From: Microcella flavibacter
Lineage (GTDB): Bacteria; Actinomycetota; Actinomycetes; Actinomycetales; Microbacteriaceae
Direction of reading: 5' to 3'
NCBI RefSeq assembly: GCF_012530535.1
Contig: NZ_CP051299.1
Location: 1,798,001-1,862,000 of the forward strand
DNA length: 64,000 bases
In this document: one piece after another, positions 24,789-34,393 of the stretch
Numbering within the stretch: position 1 is the stretch's first letter
How the letters are laid out: the number at the start of each line of letters is the position of its first letter
Notes under the pieces: generated by a model
What the model saw: the letters and a program-made list of their open reading frames with translations, nothing else
The model's database searches: none
Told to the model about the DNA's origin: nothing
Translations under genes and position numbers: made by a program

Positions 24789-25140
24789 GCTCGATCGGGA
24801 TGACGGGGCAGTCCTTCCAGAGGCGCTCGAGCGAGTAGAACAGCCGCTCCTCCTCGTGGAAGACGTGCACGACGACGTCGCCGAAGTCGAGCAGGATCCA
24901 GCGGCCCTCGGCGCGGCCCTCGCGGCGCAGCGTGCGGGCGCCGGCCTCGAGCATCTTCTCCTCGACCTCGCCCGCGATGGCCTGCACGTTGCGCTCGTTG
25001 CGCCCCGTCACGAGCACGAAGGCGTCGGTGAGGGGCAGCGGCCCCGACACGTCGAGAGCGACGATGTCCTCGCCCTGCTTGGAGTCGGCGGCCTGCGCGG
25101 CGGCCTGCACGAGTTCGATGGCGCGGGGTGTGGCGGTCAC
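24751..25140 (-). CDS. rsfS: Ribosome silencing factor RsfS
   Basis: Binds ribosomal protein uL14 and blocks subunit joining in stationary phase. 129 residues with the family core IVALDVSGPLPLTDAFVLVTGRN, GRWILLDFGDVVVHVFHEEER and FYSLERLWKDCP. GTG at 25140 has AAGGA 5 bases upstream. It is the last gene of the rplU-rpmA-obgE-proBA-nadD cluster. Its 3' end overlaps the convergent ABM gene by 38 bases. Confidence 0.95.
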   Translation of the reverse strand: MTATPRAIELVQAAAQAADSKQGEDIVALDVSGPLPLTDAFVLVTGRNERNVQAIAGEVEEKMLEAGARTLRREGRAEGRWILLDFGDVVVHVFHEEERLFYSLERLWKDCPVIPIELSAPADPATDPA

Positions 25141-25172
25141 GGATTCCTTCAGGATGGGGAGCGCTCGCGCGC

Positions 25173-26441
25173 TCAGAACAGGCCGTTCGCGGCGGCGACG
25201 ACGAAGACGGTGACCGCGGCGACGGCCATGACGACGGTGGATGCCACGAGCGCGGTCGTGACGGTGTTGCCGCGGGGCTTGCGGCCGCCCATGACGGCGC
25301 GCGTGGCGGTGTGCCCGCTCACGGCGTTGATCGCGCTGACGGGCGTCGACTCGGTGCTCGGCACCTCGCGCTCTCCGGCCTCGAAGAGGTCGTCGATGTC
25401 GGGGCTCTCGTGCACGGCCGAGATCGACCCGGTCGACGACATGCTCTTCGGCACGTCGATCATGCCCGTGATGATGATCTCGCCCGTGCCGGGCACGGGG
25501 CCCGTGAGCCCCGCCATCGGCATCTCGGGCAGCACGAGCACGTTGGGGGAGGCCGAGGCCGAGCCCACCTGACGGCTGAAGGTGTTCTCGAAGGGGTCGT
25601 CGTCGCTCGCCTGCGCGCCGACGGACCAGTGCGAGCCCGTCGCGGTGGAGGGCTGCGGGGCCGCGGAGTCGCCGGGGAGAACGACGGGCGGGTCGACGAG
25701 CGCGAGCGGCGGCGCCGCGACGGGACCGCCTGCGGGGGCCGCGGGCGCGGGCGCCCCGGTCTGCGCCGCGGGGGCCTCCGCCTCCGGCGTCTCGCCCGCG
25801 GCGCGACGGGCTCGCAGCTCGCGCCGGCTCATCGTGCGCTCCTCGACGGGCGCATCGGCGGGCGGCGCGCCATCGGCGACGACCTCGTGCTCGGCGGGGC
25901 TCGGGTCGGCGGCGGCCGAGGGAGTGGGGGGCATCGGGGGCAGGACGGGCATCCACACCGGGGCCTCGGGCGCCGCGGCCGACGGCGCGGGCGCGGAGAC
26001 CGCGGACGGGGAGGCCGCCGAGGAGACGGGCACTGAGGAGACGGGCGCCGAGGACACGGGCGCCGAGTGGGCGCTCGCCGACGGGGTGCGCTGCGCGGTG
26101 CGGTACTCGAGCGGCTGGTCGTCGGGCTGCACGGCGGCGAAGCTCGGCGGGCTCGTCACGGCGCGCTCGCGCTCGGCCGGCGGGCGGAAGTCGCGGGCGC
26201 GGAATCGGCCCTCGGCCGGAGCCGGCGCGCTCGGGGGCAGCGGAGCGGAGGGCGCGGCGGCGGAGTGCGCGGACGCGGAGTGCGCGGACGCTGCGCTGTC
26301 GTGCGCATCGCCGGGCGCGGCGGGCCGCGCGGCGTCGGCGGAGCCGGGCTCCACGAGGCTCTCGAGGCTCGAGGCGGCAGCCTGCTGCGCGGCGAGGCGC
26401 GCCTCGCGACGGCTCATCGGCGGTTGCTGCGAGGTGCTCAT
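25173..26441 (-). CDS. Disordered Pro/Ala/Ser-rich protein with one C-terminal membrane helix
   Basis: 422 residues between nadD and rsfS; no named family. Residues 1-330 are low-complexity (Ala, Pro, Ser, acidic) with two repeats of a basic motif: [12 protein letters not shown] at 9 and [13 protein letters not shown] near 225. A short patterned stretch [20 protein letters not shown], then [16 protein letters not shown], precedes a C-terminal helix (about 398-418, [19 protein letters not shown]). It therefore looks like a tail-anchored cytosolic protein. ATG at 26441 has GGAGAA 7 bases upstream and overlaps the nadD stop by 4 bases. Confidence 0.8.
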   Translation of the reverse strand: MSTSQQPPMSRREARLAAQQAAASSLESLVEPGSADAARPAAPGDAHDSAASAHSASAHSAAAPSAPLPPSAPAPAEGRFRARDFRPPAERERAVTSPPSFAAVQPDDQPLEYRTAQRTPSASAHSAPVSSAPVSSVPVSSAASPSAVSAPAPSAAAPEAPVWMPVLPPMPPTPSAAADPSPAEHEVVADGAPPADAPVEERTMSRRELRARRAAGETPEAEAPAAQTGAPAPAAPAGGPVAAPPLALVDPPVVLPGDSAAPQPSTATGSHWSVGAQASDDDPFENTFSRQVGSASASPNVLVLPEMPMAGLTGPVPGTGEIIITGMIDVPKSMSSTGSISAVHESPDIDDLFEAGEREVPSTESTPVSAINAVSGHTATRAVMGGRKPRGNTVTTALVASTVVMAVAAVTVFVVAAANGLF

Positions 26442-27004
26442 GCTGAGGTTCTCCGGTACAGACGGTGCTTGGCGATGTACTGGACGACGCCATCCGGAAC
26501 GAGGTACCACACGGGCGAACCGCGTTCGACCCGTTCGCGGCAGTCGGTGGACGAGATCGCGAGGGCGGGGATCTCCACCCAGCTTACGTCGCCCTCCGGC
26601 AGGACGCCGACGGCTCGCGGGTGGCCGGGGCGGCTGACCGCGACGAACTGCGCGAGCGCGCCGAGCTCGGTCGCGTCCTTCCAGTCGAGGATCTGCGCGA
26701 TGGCGTCGGCCCCCGAGATGAAGAACAGGTCGGCATCGGGATGCTCGGCCCGCATGTCGCGCAGGGTGTCGATCGTGTAGGTGGGGCCGTCGCGATCGAT
26801 GTCGATGCGGCTCACCGAGAAGCTCGGGTTCGAGGCCGTGGCGATGACCGTCATGAGGTAGCGGTGCTCGCTCGCCGTGGCCTCGGGCTTGAGGTACGGG
26901 GTGCCGGTCGGCACGAAGACGACCTCGTCGAGGTCGAAGTGGTCGGCGACCTCGCTCGCGGCGACGAGGTGGCCGTGGTGCACCGGGTCGAAGGTGCCGC
27001 CCAT
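26438..27004 (-). CDS. nadD: Nicotinate-nucleotide adenylyltransferase
   Basis: Makes deamido-NAD from nicotinate mononucleotide and ATP. The active-site motif [12 protein letters not shown] is at the very start and [10 protein letters not shown] near the end (the ISST motif). Starting at the ATG at 27004 the protein lacks the first beta strand of the nucleotide-binding fold. The in-frame codons just upstream read RARIGI, exactly the missing strand, but no ATG, GTG or TTG opens them; CTG at 27040 is one candidate. The true N-terminus therefore probably lies upstream of 27004. Confidence 0.9.
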   Translation of the reverse strand: MGGTFDPVHHGHLVAASEVADHFDLDEVVFVPTGTPYLKPEATASEHRYLMTVIATASNPSFSVSRIDIDRDGPTYTIDTLRDMRAEHPDADLFFISGADAIAQILDWKDATELGALAQFVAVSRPGHPRAVGVLPEGDVSWVEIPALAISSTDCRERVERGSPVWYLVPDGVVQYIAKHRLYRRTSA

Positions 27005-27068
27005 GATGCCGATCCGCGCCCGACGGGCGGCGGACGGCAGGAGCGGGGCGTCGGCGATGGGGCGGGGC

Positions 27069-27278
27069 CTAGTGCTGGACGCCGTCGTGGGTGCCGGTGG
27101 TCTGACCGGAGTTGCCGCGCTTCTGCGCCTGGCGGTTCGAGACGTCGCGGTAGGCGAAGGTGACGAGGCCCATCATGAGGAACGCGAGGGCGGCGACGCC
27201 GGCGATCACGGGCGCGGGCGCGATGAGCGGAGCGAGCTCGTGCTCAGCGGAGGCGATGAGCATGCTGGTCAGCATCAT
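27069..27278 (-). CDS. Small single-pass membrane protein
   Basis: 69 residues: [14 protein letters not shown], a hydrophobic helix (about 22-43, [20 protein letters not shown]), and a polar tail ending THDGVQH. It sits between proA and nadD in the same direction. No named family; the position in a core cluster suggests it is real. A ribosome-site-like GGGAGGGACC precedes the ATG. Confidence 0.7.
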   Translation of the reverse strand: MMLTSMLIASAEHELAPLIAPAPVIAGVAALAFLMMGLVTFAYRDVSNRQAQKRGNSGQTTGTHDGVQH

Positions 27279-27327
27279 GAAGGTCCCTCCCGGGGTCGGT
27301 GCGTGCAGTGCAGCAGTCTACCGGGCC

Positions 27328-28581
27328 TCAGCCGCGAACCTGCCCGGCGCCGCGCACGATCCACTTGGTGCTCGTGAGCTCGGGCAGGCCCATGGGCCCG
27401 CGCGCGTGCAGCTTCTGCGTCGAGATGCCGACCTCCGCTCCGAACCCGAACTCGCCGCCGTCGCTGAACCTCGTCGAGGCGTTGACCATGACGACGGCCG
27501 AGTCGACCTCGGCGAGGAACCGCTCGGCCGCGGCCATGTCGGCCGTGATGATCGACTCGGTGTGCTTCGTGCTGAAGCGGCGGATGTGCGCGAGCGCGGC
27601 ATCCAGGTCGTCGACGACGCCGATCGACAGCTCGAGGGCCATGTGCTCGGTGGCGAAGTCCTCGTCCGTGGCGGGCTCGAGCGCGGCGTCGATGCCGCGG
27701 GCGCGCGCGTCGCCGCGCATGATCACGCCCTCCTCGCGCAGGGCCGTCAGCAGCGGCGGCAGCAGGCGCTCGGCGGCGTTGCGGTGCACGAGCACGGTCT
27801 CGACCGCGTTGCAGACGCTCGGGCGCTGCACCTTCGCGTTGCGCACGATGTCGACCGCCATCGCCTCGTCGGCCGTCGCATCGAGCACGATGTGCACGAC
27901 CCCGGCGCCCGTCTCGATGACCGGCACGGTCGACTCGCGCACGACCGTCTGGATGAGGTCGGCGCTGCCGCGCGGGATGAGCACGTCGACGAGGCCCCGG
28001 GCCCGCATGAGCTCGGTCGCGCCCTCGCGGCCGAAGGCGTCGATGGTCTGCACGGCGTCGGCCGGCAGGGCGGCGCTCTCGAGCGCGGTGCGGATGACCG
28101 CCACGAGCCGCTCGTTGCTGCGCAGCGCCGCGCTGCCGCCCCGCAGCACGCTCGCGTTGCCGCTCTTGAGCGCGAGGGCGGCGATGTCGACCGTCACGTT
28201 GGGGCGCGCCTCGTAGATGGCGCCGACGACGCCGAAGGGCACGCGCACCTGGCTGAGCCCGACGCCGTTCGGCAGGGTCGACCCCCGCACGACGACGCCC
28301 ACCGGGTCGGGCAGCGCGATGACGTCGCGCACGGCGCGGGCGAGCGCGGCGACGCGGCCCTCGTCGAGCCGCAGGCGGTCGAGCAGGCCTGCGGCGAGCC
28401 CCGACTCGGCTCCGGCCTCGAGGTCGCGGGCGTTGGCGGCGATGATGCTCGGCGCCTCGGCCTCGAGCGCGGCGGCGACGGCCTCGAGCGCGGCGTCCTT
28501 CTGCGCGGAGGTGAGGGTGGCGAGCGCGCGGGAGGCGGTCTGCGCGGCCTCGAGGGTCTCGGGGAGGGTGCGGGCGGGCAT
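27328..28581 (-). CDS. proA: Glutamate-5-semialdehyde dehydrogenase
   Basis: NADPH-dependent second step of proline synthesis. 417 residues of aldehyde dehydrogenase fold. The catalytic Cys is in [16 protein letters not shown]; other segments are [16 protein letters not shown] and [21 protein letters not shown]. It lies 39 bases after proB, but has its own TAGAAT box exactly 6 bases before the ATG, so it can be expressed independently. Confidence 0.96.
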   Translation of the reverse strand: MPARTLPETLEAAQTASRALATLTSAQKDAALEAVAAALEAEAPSIIAANARDLEAGAESGLAAGLLDRLRLDEGRVAALARAVRDVIALPDPVGVVVRGSTLPNGVGLSQVRVPFGVVGAIYEARPNVTVDIAALALKSGNASVLRGGSAALRSNERLVAVIRTALESAALPADAVQTIDAFGREGATELMRARGLVDVLIPRGSADLIQTVVRESTVPVIETGAGVVHIVLDATADEAMAVDIVRNAKVQRPSVCNAVETVLVHRNAAERLLPPLLTALREEGVIMRGDARARGIDAALEPATDEDFATEHMALELSIGVVDDLDAALAHIRRFSTKHTESIITADMAAAERFLAEVDSAVVMVNASTRFSDGGEFGFGAEVGISTQKLHARGPMGLPELTSTKWIVRGAGQVRG

Positions 28582-28587
28582 CCCCCG

Positions 28588-28593
28588 ATTCTA
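28588..28593 (-). promoter_or_regulatory. Leaderless -10 box of proA
   Basis: TAGAAT (reverse strand), 6 bases before the ATG at 28581, inside the proB-proA gap. Confidence 0.6.
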
Positions 28594-28620
28594 GGCGGCG
28601 TCGCTGAGGCGGGGTCCGGC

Positions 28621-29412
28621 TCAGACGCGGGGCGCGGCCTCGAACCAGGTGCCGACGGCCTCGCCGCGCAGGGCTGCGCCGACGTTGCCCGTCGAGGTGA
28701 GCACGACGGGCGTGCCGTGGGCGACCGCGTAGCGGGCGGCGGCGATCTTGGTGCCCGCTCCCCCGGTGCCGACGCCGGCCGCCCCGATGTCGCCGAGCTC
28801 GACGCGCTCGAGGGCGTCGTCCCAGGCCACGTGCGCGATGCGCTCGGCCCCGGGCTCGTGCGGCGGGCGGGTGTAGAGCGCGTCGACGTCGCTCAGCAGG
28901 ACGAGCAGGTCGGCGTGCACGAGCTCGCCCACGAGGGCCGCGAGCCGGTCGTTGTCGCCGAACCGGATCTCCTGCGTCGCCACGGTGTCGTTCTCGTTGA
29001 CGATCGGCAGCACCCGCAGGCCCAGCAGGCGCTCCATGGCGCGCTGCGCGTTCGACCGGGGCGTGGCGTGCTCGAGGTCGCCCGCCGTCAGCAGGATCTG
29101 CCCGGCGACGAGGCCGTGGCGGTCGAGCTGCTCCTGGTAGCGCACCATGAGCACGTTCTGCCCGACGGCGGCCGCGGCCTGCTGCGTCGCGAGATCGGTG
29201 GGCCGGCCGTCGAGGGCCAGGAACGGGATGCCCGTCGCGATGGCGCCCGACGACACCAGCACGACCTCCGCGCCCCGGGAGTGCAGCTGCGCGAGCGCGT
29301 CGACGAGCGGGCCGATCTGCGCGGCGTTCGCTCCGCTGATCGAGGAGGAGCCGACCTTGACGACGACGCGGCGCGCCGAGGTGACGGCCGTGCGGACGAC
29401 CTCCGCGGTCAT
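28621..29412 (-). CDS. proB: Glutamate 5-kinase
   Basis: First step of proline synthesis. 263 residues of amino acid kinase fold: [10 protein letters not shown] at the N-terminus, [11 protein letters not shown], and [26 protein letters not shown]. The C-terminal PUA domain found in many ProB proteins is absent, so this is the short form. Its ATG overlaps the obgE stop (ATGA). Confidence 0.95.
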   Translation of the reverse strand: MTAEVVRTAVTSARRVVVKVGSSSISGANAAQIGPLVDALAQLHSRGAEVVLVSSGAIATGIPFLALDGRPTDLATQQAAAAVGQNVLMVRYQEQLDRHGLVAGQILLTAGDLEHATPRSNAQRAMERLLGLRVLPIVNENDTVATQEIRFGDNDRLAALVGELVHADLLVLLSDVDALYTRPPHEPGAERIAHVAWDDALERVELGDIGAAGVGTGGAGTKIAAARYAVAHGTPVVLTSTGNVGAALRGEAVGTWFEAAPRV

Positions 29413-30923
29413 CCCTCGTCGTCCTCCGCCGCCCAGATGCCGGCCGCGCGCTCGCGCTCGAGCTCGGCGCGGGCCTCGGTCTTGGCGTCCATGCGCTCCT
29501 TGTACGTCTGCCGGCGCTGGCTCGTGGTCGGGCGGTTGAGCGCGTCGAGCCGCGGGTCGCTGCCGCGCGGCGCGGTGAGCAGCTCGGCGGCGCTCGTGAG
29601 CGTGGGCTCCCAGTCGAAGACCATGCCGTTCTTCGCGCCGATGACGACGGTGGCGCCGGCGACGGCACCCTTGGCGAAGAGCTCGGTCTCGACGCCGAGC
29701 TTCGCGAGGCGATCGGCGAGGTAGCCGACGGCCTCGTCGTTCGCGAAGTCGGTCTGCTGCACCCAGCGCTCGGGCTTGGCGCCCAGCACGTAGTAGATGT
29801 TGCCCTCGTGGCTGCCCTCGACGCGCACCTCGAAGTCCTTGACGTCGACGGCGCGGGGGCGGATGACGACGCGCGGGCGCGCCTGCGCCTCGGCGGCGCG
29901 CGCGGCGCGGTCGGCCTCGACGAGCTCGGCCATGGCGAAGGTCAGCGGGCGCAGGCCCTCGTGGCTGACCGCGCTGATCTCGAACACGCGGTAGCCGCGC
30001 TTCTCGAGCTCGGGGCGGATGAACGCGGCGAGCTCGCGCCCGTCGGGCACGTCGACCTTGTTGAGGGCGACGAGCTGCGGGCGCTCGAGCAGGGGCACCT
30101 GGCCCTCGGGCACCGGGTAGGCGGCGAGCTCGGCGAGGATGATGTCGAGGTCGCTGAGCGGGTCGCGACCGGGCTCGAGCGTGCCGCAGTCGAGCACGTG
30201 CAGCAGGGCGCTGCAGCGCTCCACGTGGCGCAGGAACTCGAGGCCGAGGCCCTTGCCCTCGCTCGCGCCCTCGATGAGGCCGGGCACGTCGGCGACGGTG
30301 TAGCGGGTCTCGCCCGACTCGACGACGCCGAGGTTCGGGTGGAGGGTAGTGAAAGGGTAGTCGGCGATCTTCGGCTTGGCGGAGGAGATCGCCGCGATGA
30401 GGCTCGACTTGCCGGCGCTCGGGTAGCCCACGAGCGCGACGTCGGCGACCACCTTGAGCTCGAGGATGATGTCGAGCTCCTCGCCGTCGGTGCCGAGCAG
30501 CGCGAACCCGGGCGCCTTGCGCTTCGTCGTCGACAGGGCGTTGTTGCCGAGGCCGCCCTGCCCGCCGGGGGCGACGACGATGCGCATGCCCTCCTCGGTG
30601 AGGTCGGCGAGCTCGGTGCCGTCGGCGTCGCGCACGACCGTGCCGATCGGCACGGGCAGCTCGAGATCCTGGCCCTGGAAGCCGGCGCGGTTGTCGCCCA
30701 TGCCGGGGCCGCCGTTGTCGCTCGTGCGGTGCGGTCGACGGTGGTACGGCAGCAGGGTGGTCTCCTGCGTGCTCGCGACGAGGATGATGTCGCCGCCGTC
30801 GCCGCCGTTGCCGCCGTCGGGCCCGGCGAGGGGCTTGAACTTCTCGCGGCGCACCGAGACGCAGCCGTGCCCGCCGTGACCGGCCTTGAGGTGGAGGGTG
30901 ACGCGGTCGACGAATGTCGCCAT
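29409..30923 (-). CDS. obgE: GTPase ObgE/CgtA
   Basis: Essential ribosome-associated GTPase. 504 residues in three domains: the glycine-rich Obg fold (1-160, [18 protein letters not shown]), the G domain with P-loop GYPSAGKSS and NKVD, and a C-terminal OCT domain ending about residue 445. A polar tail follows. A textbook AGGAGG ribosome site lies ahead of the ATG at 30923. Confidence 0.97.
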   Translation of the reverse strand: MATFVDRVTLHLKAGHGGHGCVSVRREKFKPLAGPDGGNGGDGGDIILVASTQETTLLPYHRRPHRTSDNGGPGMGDNRAGFQGQDLELPVPIGTVVRDADGTELADLTEEGMRIVVAPGGQGGLGNNALSTTKRKAPGFALLGTDGEELDIILELKVVADVALVGYPSAGKSSLIAAISSAKPKIADYPFTTLHPNLGVVESGETRYTVADVPGLIEGASEGKGLGLEFLRHVERCSALLHVLDCGTLEPGRDPLSDLDIILAELAAYPVPEGQVPLLERPQLVALNKVDVPDGRELAAFIRPELEKRGYRVFEISAVSHEGLRPLTFAMAELVEADRAARAAEAQARPRVVIRPRAVDVKDFEVRVEGSHEGNIYYVLGAKPERWVQQTDFANDEAVGYLADRLAKLGVETELFAKGAVAGATVVIGAKNGMVFDWEPTLTSAAELLTAPRGSDPRLDALNRPTTSQRRQTYKERMDAKTEARAELERERAAGIWAAEDDEG

Positions 30924-30985
30924 GGCGCTATTCCTCCTGGTGCTCGGTGCTGCTGCTGCGCACGGGCGACTGCCCGGTGAACGAC

Positions 30986-31013
30986 GGATGGGCGGGCCGA
31001 GGCCCGCCCATCC
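30986..31013 (-). terminator. Hairpin between rpmA and obgE
   Basis: 13-bp perfect complement (30986-30998 with 31001-31013) closed by a minimal loop. It should end or attenuate the rplU-rpmA transcript so that obgE is transcribed less or separately. Confidence 0.7.
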
Positions 31014-31063
31014 GGTGAAGCTGGTGCGCCGCCGCGCCGAGCGCGGGGGCGTCGATCAGAGGA

Positions 31064-31318
31064 TCAGACGCCGGCGACGATGTTGACGACCTTGCGGCCG
31101 CCCTTGCTGCCGAACTCCACGGAGCCGGCCGACAGCGCGAACAGCGTGTCGTCCCCGCCGCGGCCCACGTTGGCGCCGGGGTGGAAGTGGGTGCCGCGCT
31201 GGCGGACGATGATCTCGCCGGCCTTGACGACCTGGCCGCCGAAGCGCTTCACACCCAGGTACTGGGGGTTGGAGTCGCGGCCGTTACGAGTGGACGATGC
31301 GCCCTTCTTGTGTGCCAT
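31064..31318 (-). CDS. rpmA: 50S ribosomal protein L27
   Basis: 84 residues, beginning [20 protein letters not shown], with [20 protein letters not shown] and [18 protein letters not shown], all characteristic of bL27. The N-terminus lacks the cleavable Firmicutes extension. It lies 15 bases after rplU. Confidence 0.98.
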   Translation of the reverse strand: MAHKKGASSTRNGRDSNPQYLGVKRFGGQVVKAGEIIVRQRGTHFHPGANVGRGGDDTLFALSAGSVEFGSKGGRKVVNIVAGV

Positions 31319-31333
31319 GGTTCGCGCCCCTTC

Positions 31334-31642
31334 TTACTTGATGCCGGTGATCTTGACGCGGGTGAGCTCCGAGCGGTGGCCCTGGCGCTTCTTGTACCCG
31401 GTTTTGTTCTTGAACTTCTGGATGATGATCTTCGGGCCGCGGAGATCGGTGATGATCTCGGCGGTCACGGTGATCTTCGCCAGCTTCTTGGCGTCGGTGG
31501 TGATGGTGTCACCGTCGACGTGGAGCACGGGGACGAGCTGGATCGTGCCATCCTCCGTCGCCTTGACACGGTCGAGGACGACGACCGTGCCGACCTCCAC
31601 CTTCTCCTGCCGCCCACCGGCGCGCACTACTGCGTAGACCAC
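31334..31642 (-). CDS. rplU: 50S ribosomal protein L21
   Basis: 102 residues: [20 protein letters not shown] at the N-terminus and [19 protein letters not shown] at the C-terminus, as in bL21. GTG at 31642 with AAGG upstream. First gene of the cluster after its own strong promoter and a structured leader. Confidence 0.98.
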   Translation of the reverse strand: MVYAVVRAGGRQEKVEVGTVVVLDRVKATEDGTIQLVPVLHVDGDTITTDAKKLAKITVTAEIITDLRGPKIIIQKFKNKTGYKKRQGHRSELTRVKITGIK

Positions 31643-31780
31643 GATTCACCCTTACGTCGGATTGAAAGAAAAAACTCGGCGTCCGGCGCGGACACGGTCT
31701 TCAGCAGACCGTGGTTCTCAACGGAACCAGTCCAGCGCACGCCAACGGTCGAGCATACCCGATACGGGATGCCCGGTCAA
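31643..31780 (-). promoter_or_regulatory. rplU promoter and structured 5' leader
   Basis: -35 TTGACC (31780-31775), exactly 17 bases, -10 TATGCT (31757-31752): one of the best sigma-70-type promoters in the window. The transcript has a leader of about 100 bases with an 8-bp hairpin CACGGTCT/AGACCGTG (31693-31713, 5-base loop) and a T-rich stretch near 31670. It may be an autoregulatory leader for bL21, as ribosomal operons often have. Confidence 0.65.
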
Positions 31781-31816
31781 AAGCCCCGGCGGGGGCTTCG
31801 AGCCGTGACCCCAGCC

Positions 31817-31822
31817 TACAAT
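31817..31822 (+). promoter_or_regulatory. Leaderless -10 box of the DUF4031 gene
   Basis: TACAAT ends 7 bases before the ATG at 31830. Confidence 0.6.
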
Positions 31823-31829
31823 CCTTCGC

Positions 31830-32102
31830 ATGGCCGTGCTGATCGACGCCCCCGTCTGGCCCGCGCACGGCCGGCTGTGGGGGCACCTCGTGAGCGACCG
31901 CTCGCTCGAGGAGCTGCACGCCTTCGCGCGCGAGGCGGGCATCCCGGAGCGCGGATTCGATCACGACCACTACGACTACCCGGAGAGCCGCTACGACGAG
32001 CTCGTGGCGCAGGGGGCCGAGCCCGTCAGCGGCAAGGAGCTCGTGGCGCGGCTCAGCGCCTCGGGCCTGCGGGTCGCCCAGCGCGACAAGCGGCCGCGCT
32101 GA
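31830..32102 (+). CDS. DUF4031 domain protein
   Basis: 90-residue small protein of the DUF4031 family: MAVLIDAPVWPAHGRLWGHL, LHAFAREAGIPERGFDHDHYDYPESRYD, and a basic end RDKRPR. The conserved His/Asp-rich HDHYDYPE segment could bind a metal (inference). The function is unknown. It is a monocistronic rightward gene inside the leftward core cluster. Confidence 0.85.
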   Translation: MAVLIDAPVWPAHGRLWGHLVSDRSLEELHAFAREAGIPERGFDHDHYDYPESRYDELVAQGAEPVSGKELVARLSASGLRVAQRDKRPR

Positions 32103-32130
32103 GGCAGCGCCGCCGACGCGGCCGCGCGGG

Positions 32131-33579
32131 TCACCAGGCCGGGGCGAAGCCCTCGAGCGTGCGCACCACGGCGCCCGTGGCGACGTCGATGATCGCGATC
32201 GTCACCGATGTGGGCTGCGGGTCGACGATGCGCTCGTCGCTCACGGCCTCGTCGAGCACCGGCGTCACTTCGATCGCGACGTACTGGTCGTTCGGCGCGA
32301 GGGCGACGTCGCCCAGACTGCCGCGGTCGTCGATCGTGCGCGCGAGCAGCCGCGAGGCCCCGCTGCCGTCGTCGGCGACGAGCAGCGTCGTGAAGCTGCC
32401 GTCGAGGCCCGCGACGGCGACCTTCTGCACGCGCAGCCCCTGCGCCGTCACGAGGGTCTCGCCCGCGAAGACCACGTCGCCCTCGAAGAGCGAGGGGTTC
32501 ACCCGCTCCTCCTCGCCCGTGGCGAGGTCGAGCAGCACGCCCCCGAAGTCGTCGGCCGCCGAGAGCGAGGCCCCGTCGCTCGAGGGGCCGTAGACCTCGC
32601 GGTAGTCGCCCAGCGGCAGCGGCGGCGTGCCGGCCTCGGGGTCGACCTGCACGAGCACGCCGTCGAGGGTGTGCACGAGCATCCCGGTGCCGGAGCCCGG
32701 GAACCAGGCCTCGCGCACCCGCAGCACCTCGCCGTCGAGACCCGCCACCGGCTGCACCTCGCGGGCGCCGCCGAGGTCGAGGGTGACGAGCGACTGCTGG
32801 TACTCCCCCTCCCCCGCCGCGACGCCGGCGCTCGTGAGCACGAGCGCCGCGGTCGTGCCGGCCGGGGAGGCGGTCATCGACTCGACGCGCACCGCCGACG
32901 GCAGCCGCACCTCCTCGGTGCGCCCCGAGTCGAGGTTCACGATCTCGATGACGCTCGCGCCCTCGCCCGAGCCGCCGTCGGGGGCGTCGCGGGCGACGAG
33001 CAGGGCGTTCTCGACGAGGGCGAACCGCTGGATGCCCGGCGCCGAGTACAGCACCTCCCCGGGGCCCGCGCCCTCGATGCCGGCGCGCAGCACCTCGTCG
33101 ACCTCCTCGCCGCGGTCGAGGTAGAGCAGCGAGCCGTCGGGCGTGGCGAAGCGGTGCTCCATCGTGCCGGCGACCGATCGCCCGGGGGCCGTGACCCCCT
33201 CGACGCGCACCGTGTACTCGGTGCCCCACTGCAGGCGGTCGACGAACTGCACGCTGATGAGCTCGTTCTGCACGGTGACGGCGACCTCGGCCGCCGGCTC
33301 GACGCTCACCTGCGCGGCGTCGACCTCGTCCACGGGCTGGTTGGCGAACAGCCGCAGCTGCTGGCCGGGCTGCTCGGTGGCGCGCGCCGCGTCGACCTGC
33401 GCGGTCGAGAGCTTCGGGCCCTGGAACGCGCCGAGGACGAGGAAGACGGCGCTGATGAGCGCCAGGCCCGCGACGAGCATCCAGAACCGCGTGCGGAACC
33501 GCCGCTCGGCGCGATCCTCGCGCAGGCGCCGGCTGTGCTCGGCGACGCGCTCGAGCTTCTCAGAAGAGGTACGGCTCAC
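32131..33579 (-). CDS. Membrane-anchored extracytoplasmic protein, probably beta-propeller
   Basis: 482 residues, no named family. A basic cytosolic N-terminus (1-30), one membrane helix (about 32-52, FWMLVAGLALISAVFLVLGA), then about 430 residues outside. The outside part begins with an Ig/Big-like region (ANQPVDEVDAAQVSVEPAAEVAV) and continues with repeated blade-like strands ending in acidic turns (SLLYLDRGEEVDEVL, VIEIVNLDSGRTEEV, IAIIDVATGAVVRTLEGFAP). GTG at 33579 overlaps the TIGR03943 gene by 20 bases, so the two are coupled. Confidence 0.78.
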   Translation of the reverse strand: MSRTSSEKLERVAEHSRRLREDRAERRFRTRFWMLVAGLALISAVFLVLGAFQGPKLSTAQVDAARATEQPGQQLRLFANQPVDEVDAAQVSVEPAAEVAVTVQNELISVQFVDRLQWGTEYTVRVEGVTAPGRSVAGTMEHRFATPDGSLLYLDRGEEVDEVLRAGIEGAGPGEVLYSAPGIQRFALVENALLVARDAPDGGSGEGASVIEIVNLDSGRTEEVRLPSAVRVESMTASPAGTTAALVLTSAGVAAGEGEYQQSLVTLDLGGAREVQPVAGLDGEVLRVREAWFPGSGTGMLVHTLDGVLVQVDPEAGTPPLPLGDYREVYGPSSDGASLSAADDFGGVLLDLATGEEERVNPSLFEGDVVFAGETLVTAQGLRVQKVAVAGLDGSFTTLLVADDGSGASRLLARTIDDRGSLGDVALAPNDQYVAIEVTPVLDEAVSDERIVDPQPTSVTIAIIDVATGAVVRTLEGFAPAW

Positions 33580-34393
33580 GCGGCTGCTCCACCGCCTCGA
33601 CGCCGGTGGGCTCGATGACGATCGGCTGGCGGCTCTGCGCGCTCGGGTTCGCGACGAAGTCGCCCGAGACCTCGACCCAGCTGTCGATCGGGAATCGCTC
33701 CTGCCAGCCGGGCAGGTGCACGGGAACGCCGAGCGGCTGCGCGTCGACGGCGCAGCAGGTGATCGAGAATCGCGAGACGTAGAAGACGTTCTCGGGGTCG
33801 TCGCCGTCGGGCGAGACGAAGCCGAGCAGGCCGGTGACGGGCTTGTCGGCGAAGAAGCCCAGATCGGTCGTCTGGCGCAGGATGCCCGCCCACTCCCGCA
33901 CGGTGAACCGGGCCACCGCGGCCGCGTCGGCGCTCTGCGCCTCGTCGAGGGCCTGCACGTCGGCGGCCGTCGCGTTGATCTCGCGCTGCTCGGCCGTCGC
34001 CGTGCTCAGGGTCGCGGGCGGCAGGACGACCATGCCGATGACGAAGAGCCCGGCGATGCCGGCGGCCGTGAGACCGAGGGCGCGCTCCCGACGACGCGGC
34101 AGCGGCTCGTGGTCGTGGTGGTCGTGCGCATGGTCGCGGCCGTCGACGGGGGCGGCGAGGAGGTCGACGGTGCCGCTCGGGCGCCGCACGGCATCCCGCC
34201 GCTGGCCGACGGCGCGGGCGGCGATGGCGGCGACGACGAGCACGAGGGCGATGACCGCCATGGCGACGGTGAAGAGCACGTACCGCGGGTGGATGTACAG
34301 CACGAGCTGCCCCGAGGCCGCGAGCCAGAGGGCGACCGCCGAGATCGCCCCGATGAGCGCGATGCCGCGCCAGGCCTGCACGCTACGCCACAT
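33560..34393 (-). CDS. TIGR03943 family membrane protein
   Basis: 277 residues. Two N-terminal membrane helices (10-30, 38-60), a His-rich loop HAHDHHDHE, a third helix (about 108-127), and an extracytoplasmic domain with VFYVSRFSITCCAVDAQPLGV. The paired cysteines CC are a hallmark of the family. TIGR03943 proteins are encoded with YraQ-type (DUF318) permeases, as here, and overlap them by 11 bases. The His- and Cys-rich parts suggest metal handling (inference). Confidence 0.85.
   Translation of the reverse strand: MWRSVQAWRGIALIGAISAVALWLAASGQLVLYIHPRYVLFTVAMAVIALVLVVAAIAARAVGQRRDAVRRPSGTVDLLAAPVDGRDHAHDHHDHEPLPRRRERALGLTAAGIAGLFVIGMVVLPPATLSTATAEQREINATAADVQALDEAQSADAAAVARFTVREWAGILRQTTDLGFFADKPVTGLLGFVSPDGDDPENVFYVSRFSITCCAVDAQPLGVPVHLPGWQERFPIDSWVEVSGDFVANPSAQSRQPIVIEPTGVEAVEQPREPYLF

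Noticed and set aside
28582-28620. Attenuator or proline riboswitch between proB and proA
   Set aside because: The gap is 39 bases with no stable hairpin; the TAGAAT box with 6-base spacing explains it better as a leaderless promoter.
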